This document shows, piece after piece, positions 6,386 through 10,997 of a DNA stretch of 13,095 nucleotides (position 1 is its first letter; each line of letters begins with the position of its first letter). The DNA comes from Nocardioides sp. (lineage in GTDB: Bacteria > Actinomycetota > Actinomycetes > Propionibacteriales > Nocardioidaceae): assembly GCA_030145945.1 (NCBI GenBank), contig JASLDK010000022.1:1-13095 (forward strand). The letters are read 5' to 3'. A model generated the notes under the pieces. It saw nothing but the letters and a program-made list of their open reading frames with translations, had not been told where the DNA came from and did not search any database. The translations under genes and the position numbers were made by a program.

Positions 6386-7362
6386 CCCAGGTTCCCAACT
6401 ACGCAGCCCGGATCGCGCGGCTGCCGCAGGTCTTCGAACGCCTCGCCGCCCACCCGGACGGGCTGCCGCTCGCACAGCTCGCCGCCGAGGTCGGCGTACC
6501 TGCTGGTGAGCTGCGCGACGACCTTCTCGCCTTCTACACCGCCGACATCTCGTCGGAATGGCTGCTCGGCCTGACCCGTCCCGACGTGCTCGAGTTCCTC
6601 AGCGTCGAGGGCGAGGACGTCGAACCCGCCGAGGCCGAGATCGTCCGGTTCGTCGAGGAGACCGGTGAGCTGGGCGTGGAGTACGTCGATGCGGCCGAGC
6701 TCGCGCTCGTCCACACCGCGGCTCTGGCGCTCTACGACCTCGAGCCCGACAACGAGGAGCTCGCCGAGGCGATCGGCGTCCTGACGGAGACCATGCTGGG
6801 CGAGCCCGGTGACGAGCCGCGGGTCGCCGACTGGAAGCAGGCCCTGCCGTTGCTCCAGGAGGCTCGAGAGAAGCGGCAGTCGGCCCGGATCGTCTATTCG
6901 CGGGCATGGTCGCCCGGGGTGTCCGAGCGTGAGGTCGATCCCTACGCACTCGTGCAGACCCGCCGCGGGTGGGAGGTCGATGCCGGACCGGTCGACGACG
7001 AGGGAAGGCTGCGGACCTACCTGCTGTCCAACATCCGCGAGGTCGAGTTGATCGATCGCACCTTCGAGGTGCCCGCGGACCTGGCCGCCCGGCTGGACGC
7101 GCAACGTGCCACGACCACCGTCCGAGTGCTGGTGCCCCAGGAGGCCCGTTGGGCGGTCGACTTCTACGGCGAGCACGTCCGCAACGTCTCGGACGACGAG
7201 GAATCCGTCGTCGTCGACGTCGATCTCCTGCCCCCGCTGGAGAAGCGGGTCGGCATGCTCCTGCTCGCCGCCGGCCCCGAGGCGTTTGTCGTCTCGCCGC
7301 CGGAGCTCGTCGACGCCGGTGTGGTCCTGGCCGAGGAACTGCTGGTCCACCACGCCTCCTGA
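6382..7362 (+). CDS. pafC: Proteasome accessory factor PafC, WYL-domain transcription regulator
   Basis: This 326-residue protein starts at GTG, overlapping the pafB stop by 4 nt. The N-terminal winged helix (about 1-70) includes AARIARLPQVFERLAAHPDGLPLAQLAAEVGV. An acidic stretch follows (VEGEDVEPAEAE). The WYL-like domain covers roughly 165-235 (SARIVYSRAWSPG ... RRGWEVDAGP ... RTYLLSNIREVEL), but the Trp-Tyr-Leu triplet is not intact: the matching strand reads GWEVDAG. The C-terminal domain ends LLLAAGPEAFVVSPPELV, typical of the family. It is the partner of PafB in the DNA-damage activator. It is the last gene of the plus-strand run and is followed by an 18-bp hairpin. No tatA or pafA gene is adjacent, unlike the Mycobacterium arrangement. 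Confidence 0.92.
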   Translation: MTQVPNYAARIARLPQVFERLAAHPDGLPLAQLAAEVGVPAGELRDDLLAFYTADISSEWLLGLTRPDVLEFLSVEGEDVEPAEAEIVRFVEETGELGVEYVDAAELALVHTAALALYDLEPDNEELAEAIGVLTETMLGEPGDEPRVADWKQALPLLQEAREKRQSARIVYSRAWSPGVSEREVDPYALVQTRRGWEVDAGPVDDEGRLRTYLLSNIREVELIDRTFEVPADLAARLDAQRATTTVRVLVPQEARWAVDFYGEHVRNVSDDEESVVVDVDLLPPLEKRVGMLLLAAGPEAFVVSPPELVDAGVVLAEELLVHHAS

Positions 7363-7382
7363 GTGTTGGCGCCGGGGTCAAC

Positions 7383-7421
7383 GATGCGCTGAGGCCTCAC
7401 CTGGTGAGGCCTCAGCGCATC
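7383..7421 (+). terminator. 18-bp perfect hairpin after pafC
   Basis: The arms GATGCGCTGAGGCCTCAC (7383-7400) and their exact complement (7404-7421) surround a 3-nt loop. The hairpin lies 20 nt after the pafC stop and before the convergent tRNA-Lys. There is no U-tract on either side, which is common for GC-rich actinobacterial terminators. It could also stop transcription coming from the tRNA side. Confidence 0.7.
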
Positions 7422-7445
7422 ACAGGCCGCTTGCGGCAGGAACGG

Positions 7446-7477
7446 CGAAGGGCCCCCGCGTCTGCGAGGGCCCTTCG
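7446..7477 (-). terminator. Hairpin terminator of tRNA-Lys
   Basis: CGAAGGGCCC (7446-7455) pairs perfectly with GGGCCCTTCG (7468-7477). Three more pairs lie inside one mismatch, closing a GTCT loop. On the minus strand it begins 8 nt after the 3' end of the tRNA. The GAAGGGCCC...GGGCCCTTC form is a common actinobacterial terminator stem. A strong U-tract is missing. Confidence 0.7.
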
Positions 7478-7484
7478 GCTTCGG

Positions 7485-7557
7485 TACACCCCCTCGGACT
7501 CGAACCGAGAACCCAGTGATTAAGAGTCACTTGCTCTGCCAATTGAGCTAGGGGTGC
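7485..7557 (-). tRNA. tRNA-Lys (anticodon CTT)
   Basis: The 73-nt minus-strand sequence folds as a standard cloverleaf. The acceptor stem GCACCCC/GGGGTGT has one G-U pair at position 1-72. The D stem is GCTC/GAGC with a loop containing TTGGCA. The anticodon stem AGTGA/TCACT closes the loop CTCTTAA with anticodon CTT at 7522-7524. The T arm is CTCGG-TTCGAGT-CCGAG. The discriminator base is A (7485). CCA is not encoded and must be added after transcription. The tRNA reads AAG, the main Lys codon at high GC. Confidence 0.97.
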
Positions 7558-7577
7558 AGGCGGTGAAGCGAGACGGA

Positions 7578-7583
7578 ACGTTA
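7578..7583 (-). promoter_or_regulatory. Possible -10 element for tRNA-Lys
   Basis: On the minus strand this reads TAACGT, fitting the actinobacterial TAnnnT pattern. It lies about 20 nt upstream of the mature tRNA 5' end, leaving room for a short precursor leader. No good -35 is visible at the right distance. Confidence 0.3.
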
Positions 7584-7689
7584 CCAGCGCCCTGCGCAAC
7601 CGGCGAAATCGGGGGCAGTTCGTTGTTGCCATTCTGCTGCCGGGAGCAGTTGAGGTGGCTAGGGTCGCAAGGTCATGCGAGGAGGTCAC

Positions 7690-8247
7690 ATGGCTGGTGA
7701 ATCGGCAGACGACGTTGCGCGCCGGATGCGTGAGAGGGCTGACCGTCTCGCCAAGGCGGCCGACAAGTGGGAGCGCGGTGCATCGGGTGAACGCCAGGTC
7801 GCGGCCGCGCTGGCCGACGGGCTCCCGACCGAGTGGAGCATCGTGCATGACGTCCGGTGGCCGGGGCGCCCGCGGGCGAACATCGATCACGTCGTTCTCG
7901 GTCCTCCGGGGGTATTCGTGATCGACACGAAGCACTGGGACGGCGAGGTCCTAGTCCGGGACGGCGTCCTCCGGCAGAACGGTTGGCGGCGCGAACGTGA
8001 GGTCGCTCGCGCAAAGGAAGCGGCCCTGGCGATCGCCAATGTGCTGGTTGCTCGCTCGACGGTTCCCGTGTTCGCCACCATGTGCCTGGTTCGGTCCGGA
8101 TTCGTCCCGCTGACGGTCGATGGCGTCATGGTCTGCGGTGTCGATCGGGTGGCTGAGTGGATGCAGACCGGTCGCTCCATGCTCTCCGCGGGAGATCGTG
8201 AGTCGCTTCGGGCGCAGTTGGTGGCGTTGCCAAGCGCCGGAGGCTGA
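7690..8247 (+). CDS. NERD (nuclease-related) domain protein
   Basis: This 185-residue protein is made up of a helical lead-in (residues 5-30, rich in Arg/Ala/Asp) and a NERD domain. The recognisable core is GASGERQVAAAL (Glu34), then NIDHVVLGPPGVFVIDTKHW (64-83). Asp66 and the Asp79-x-Lys81 pair are placed like the catalytic residues of Holliday-junction-resolvase-type nucleases. The rest (VARAKEAALAIANVL, then a strand-rich tail) fits the family. NERD domains are often fused to helicase or kinase domains; here none is attached. The ATG at 7690 is preferred over one at 7675 because AGGAGG (7680-7685) lies 4 nt before it. It is transcribed divergently from the tRNA and ends 24 nt from the convergent oxidoreductase. 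Nuclease activity is inferred. Confidence 0.88.
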   Translation: MAGESADDVARRMRERADRLAKAADKWERGASGERQVAAALADGLPTEWSIVHDVRWPGRPRANIDHVVLGPPGVFVIDTKHWDGEVLVRDGVLRQNGWRREREVARAKEAALAIANVLVARSTVPVFATMCLVRSGFVPLTVDGVMVCGVDRVAEWMQTGRSMLSAGDRESLRAQLVALPSAGG

Positions 8248-8271
8248 TCCTCGAACTCAGGCCCCGAGGCC

Positions 8272-9840
8272 TCATCGGCTCTCCAGCACCGCTTGGGCGG
8301 CATTGTGGCCGCCGAGGCCGGAGACGGCACCGCCGCGGCGGGCGCCCGACCCGCAGAGGAGTACGCCGGGGTGGTCGGTCTGGACGCCCCACCGCTCGGC
8401 GGGACTCTCGAGCCGGGCGCGGGCGGGGGCCCAGGGCCAGTCGAGGTCGCCGTGGAAGATGTGTCCGCCGGGCATGGCGAGGTCGGCCTCGATGTCCTGC
8501 GGGATCTTCGCCTCGATGCACGGGAGCCCGTCCGGACGGCGCAGGACGACGGATTCGAGTGGTTCGGCGAGCACGGCGTCGAGTGAGGCGATGGCGCGGC
8601 GTACGGCCTCGGTGCAGGTGCCCTCGGGGTCGGCCTCGAACAGACGGGCAGGGGTGTGCAGGCCGAAGTAGGTCAAGGTGTGCGTGCCCTCGGGCACGTC
8701 GCCGAGGATCGAGGGATCCGTCAGTGAGTGGCAGTAGACCTCGCCGGGCAGGGGGTTCGGGAGTTCGCCGCGTTCGGCGGCCGCCCAGGCGTTCTCGAGT
8801 TCGGTGGCCGACTCCGCGAGGTGGAGCGTGCCGGCGAAGGCCGTCGCCGGATCGACGCCGGAGCGCAGGCGAGGCAACCGCGACAGCAGGACGTTGATCT
8901 TGAGCTGGGAGCCTTCCGGCTTGGTAGCCGGGTCCTCGCCCTCGCCGAGGAGGATGCGCAGGACCCAGGGCGCGACGTTCGCGAGGACCTGCGACGCCTC
9001 GACCGCGTGATGACGGTGGCCGTCGTGCCAGGTGACGGCCACCGGGTCGCCCGCGCGGGTCGACGGTGAGATCGCCGAGACGCCCGCGCCTGTGACGATC
9101 TCGGCTCCCGCTTCGACGGCAGCTCGGGCGAGGGCATCGGTGACGGCGCCCATCCCGCCCACGGGCACGCGCCACTCGCCGGTCCCGTTGCCGATCAGGT
9201 GATAGAGGAAGCACCGGTTCTGGATCAGGCTCGGGTCGTGGAGGGAGGCGAAGGTCCCGATCAGTGCGTCGGTCGCGACCACGCCGCGCACGAGGTCATC
9301 ACTGAACCGCTGCTCGATCGCCTCGCCGATCGGCCGCTGGACCACATCACGCCAGATCTGCGGATCGATCTGGTCCCGGAGCGCGCGGTCCGTCTCCAGC
9401 GGCCGGGTCAGGGTCGGTGCGACGATCCGGGCCAGATCACCGAGATCTCGATAGAAGGCCTGCCACGCGGCGTACTCCTCCTCGCCGCCGGTCAACGCGC
9501 GGAAGGAGGCGCGCGTCGCCTCGCCCTCGTTGCGTTCGACGAGCAGTCCGGTGGGGCGGCCGTCGCGCACGGCGGGGGAGTACGACGCCGTCGACCGGCT
9601 CACGAGGTCGAGATCGAGTCCGAGGTCGGCGATCACCTGCTCAGGCAGCAGGGAAACCAGGTAGGAGTAGCGCGAGAGACGCGTCGGGAAGCCGGGGAAT
9701 GCCTGTGCGGAGACGGCAGCACCGCCCACCTGTCCAAGGCGCTCGAGAACGAGAACCGAGAGTCCGGCGCGAGCGAGGTAGGCGGCGGCAGTCAGGCCGT
9801 TGTGTCCGGCGCCGACCACGACGACGTCGTAGCGAGTCAT
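8272..9840 (-). CDS. FAD-dependent oxidoreductase of the phytoene-desaturase/PYROXD2 type
   Basis: This 522-residue flavoprotein begins YDVVVVGAGHNGLTAAAYLARAG, a Rossmann FAD fold with GAGHNG (10-15). Glu33 at the end of the second strand should bind the ADP ribose, followed by the Gly39-Gly40 pair. The C-terminus, GVLLCGSGARRGGAVSGLGGHNAAQAVL, is the second FAD-contact segment and resembles PYROXD2-like proteins more than true carotenoid desaturases. The middle contains NRCFLYHLIGNGTGEWRVPVGGMGAVTDAL, also typical of this group. No carotenoid genes are nearby, so a role in carotenoid synthesis is not supported. The stop lies 24 nt from the convergent NERD gene. The gap holds only a weak 5-bp hairpin (8259-8272). 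The substrate is unknown. Confidence 0.9.
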   Translation of the reverse strand: MTRYDVVVVGAGHNGLTAAAYLARAGLSVLVLERLGQVGGAAVSAQAFPGFPTRLSRYSYLVSLLPEQVIADLGLDLDLVSRSTASYSPAVRDGRPTGLLVERNEGEATRASFRALTGGEEEYAAWQAFYRDLGDLARIVAPTLTRPLETDRALRDQIDPQIWRDVVQRPIGEAIEQRFSDDLVRGVVATDALIGTFASLHDPSLIQNRCFLYHLIGNGTGEWRVPVGGMGAVTDALARAAVEAGAEIVTGAGVSAISPSTRAGDPVAVTWHDGHRHHAVEASQVLANVAPWVLRILLGEGEDPATKPEGSQLKINVLLSRLPRLRSGVDPATAFAGTLHLAESATELENAWAAAERGELPNPLPGEVYCHSLTDPSILGDVPEGTHTLTYFGLHTPARLFEADPEGTCTEAVRRAIASLDAVLAEPLESVVLRRPDGLPCIEAKIPQDIEADLAMPGGHIFHGDLDWPWAPARARLESPAERWGVQTDHPGVLLCGSGARRGGAVSGLGGHNAAQAVLESR

Positions 9841-9846
9841 GTCTGC

Positions 9847-9852
9847 ACTCTA
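9847..9852 (-). promoter_or_regulatory. -10 element of the oxidoreductase gene, suggesting leaderless mRNA
   Basis: On the minus strand this reads TAGAGT, a TAnnnT match. The first base of the ATG (9840) is 7 nt beyond it, where transcription would normally begin. No convincing ribosome binding site precedes the ATG. Together these suggest a leaderless transcript, which is common in actinobacteria. The -35 is weak. Confidence 0.4.
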
Positions 9853-9881
9853 TGAACACGCTCGCCGGCACGACGTTGCCC

Positions 9882-9912
9882 TTGACGGGAATGATCTCGA
9901 GAGGGCTATAGT
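9882..9912 (+). promoter_or_regulatory. Promoter of the pirin gene
   Basis: TTGACG (9882-9887) and TATAGT (9907-9912) match the housekeeping sigma factor -35 and -10, with a 19-nt spacer (18 nt if CTATAG is read as the -10). This is the best promoter in the window. Transcription should begin near 9919, giving a leader of about 38 nt before the pirin ATG. Confidence 0.7.
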
Positions 9913-9924
9913 TGACATGGCAAC
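9911..9924. promoter_or_regulatory. Palindrome at the pirin transcription start (candidate operator)
   Basis: GTTGACATGGCAAC is an inverted repeat with one mismatched pair (A versus G flanking the CATG centre). It overlaps the end of the -10 and the predicted start of transcription, a usual position for a MarR- or TetR-type repressor. No regulator gene is adjacent in the window. Confidence 0.35.
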
Positions 9925-9937
9925 CAACTGGAACGAA

Positions 9938-9951
9938 CCACCTGGAGGTGG
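9938..9951 (+). promoter_or_regulatory. Hairpin over the pirin ribosome binding site
   Basis: CCACC (9938-9942) pairs with GGTGG (9947-9951) around a TGGA loop, in the predicted 5' leader. The stem and loop contain GGAGGT (9944-9949), the ribosome binding site 7 nt before the ATG. A second purine-rich stretch (GGAGGA, 9950-9955) is too close to the start to be optimal. The hairpin could reduce translation; it is only 5 bp long. Confidence 0.35.
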
Positions 9952-9956
9952 AGGAC

Positions 9957-10910
9957 ATGCCCGCGATCACCGTTGACGACCTGACCGTTCTGCCGCGCCT
10001 GAAGGCGCCGGGACTCGGTGACCAGCCGCGCCCGGTCTGGCAGGTCACCACCGCGCCCCAGGGATATGAGGGGGAGGGCTTCCCCGTCCGCCGCGCGTTC
10101 GCCGGCATTGACATGAAGCATCTCGACCCGTTCATCATGATGGACCAGATGGGTGAGGTGGAGTACGCACCCGGAGAGCCCAAGGGCACGCCCTGGCACC
10201 CGCACCGCGGCTTCGAGACCGTCACCTACATCATCGACGGCGTCTTCGACCACCAGGACAGCCACGGCGGTGGTGGCAGCATCACCAACGGCGACACCCA
10301 GTGGATGACGGCGGGCAGCGGCCTGCTCCACATCGAGACGCCGCCCGAGTGGCTGGTCCAGGCCGGCGGACTGTTCCACGGCATCCAGCTCTGGGTCAAC
10401 CTGCCCCGGGCCGACAAGATGAACGACCCGCGCTACCAGGACATCCGCTCCAGCGAGGTCTCCCTGCTGACCTCCGACGACGCCGGGGCGCTCGTCCGGG
10501 TGATCGCCGGCCAGGTCGACGGGCACGCCGGGCCCGGGGCGACGTACAGCCCGATGACCCTCGTCCACGCGACCATCGAGCCCGGCGCTCGCCTCGAGCT
10601 GCCGTGGAATGTCGACCACAACGCGCTCGTCTACGTCCTCAACGGCTCCGGCACGGTCGGCGCCACCGAGCCCAGCCCGGTCCGCACCGGCCAGACCGCT
10701 GTCCTCGGTGCTGGCGACTTCCTGACGATCGCCGCGGACGGTCAGCAGGAGAGCCGCTCGCCGAAGCTCGACGTCATCGTGGTCGGCGGCCAGCCCATCC
10801 GTGAGCCCATCGCCTGGGCCGGACCGTTCGTGATGAACACCAAGGCCGAGGTCATGGCGGCCTACGAGGACTTCCAGAAGGGCCGGTTCGGTCTGCCGAT
10901 CGGCAACTGA
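9957..10910 (+). CDS. Pirin-family bicupin protein
   Basis: This 317-residue protein has the two-cupin layout of pirins. The N-terminal cupin carries the iron ligands seen in human pirin: His81 and His83 in WHPHRGFETVTY, and His125 and Glu127 in AGSGLLHIE. The C-terminal cupin (about 200-285) includes TLVHATIEPGARLELPW and LNGSGTVG and lacks an obvious metal site. Some bacterial pirins have quercetinase activity and others modulate metabolic enzymes; nothing here tells which applies. The ATG at 9957 is chosen over a TTG at 9912, which lies inside the promoter and lacks a ribosome binding site. The gene has its own promoter and terminator, so it is a single-gene unit. Confidence 0.95.
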   Translation: MPAITVDDLTVLPRLKAPGLGDQPRPVWQVTTAPQGYEGEGFPVRRAFAGIDMKHLDPFIMMDQMGEVEYAPGEPKGTPWHPHRGFETVTYIIDGVFDHQDSHGGGGSITNGDTQWMTAGSGLLHIETPPEWLVQAGGLFHGIQLWVNLPRADKMNDPRYQDIRSSEVSLLTSDDAGALVRVIAGQVDGHAGPGATYSPMTLVHATIEPGARLELPWNVDHNALVYVLNGSGTVGATEPSPVRTGQTAVLGAGDFLTIAADGQQESRSPKLDVIVVGGQPIREPIAWAGPFVMNTKAEVMAAYEDFQKGRFGLPIGN

Positions 10911-10927
10911 TCTCGCGCTCCACACCG

Positions 10928-10971
10928 TCAGGGAGTCGCCCCAACATTGGGGTGGCTCCCTGATGCCTTTT
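10928..10971 (+). terminator. Intrinsic terminator of the pirin gene
   Basis: A 17-nt arm (10928-10944) pairs along its whole length with 10947-10963, with two G-U pairs, and the stem is followed by TTTT at 10968-10971. It starts 18 nt after the pirin stop. This is the only classic hairpin-plus-U terminator in the window. Confidence 0.88.
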
Positions 10972-10997
10972 CCGCGCAGGACCAGAACGCTGGGGAG

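Noticed and set aside
8259..8272. AGGCC/GGCCT hairpin between the NERD and oxidoreductase genes as a terminator
   Set aside because: The stem is only 5 bp with no U-tract, too weak to call in GC-rich DNA.
9912..9956. TTG at 9912 as the pirin start
   Set aside because: It lies on the promoter -10 and would be outside the transcript. The ATG at 9957 has a good ribosome binding site.
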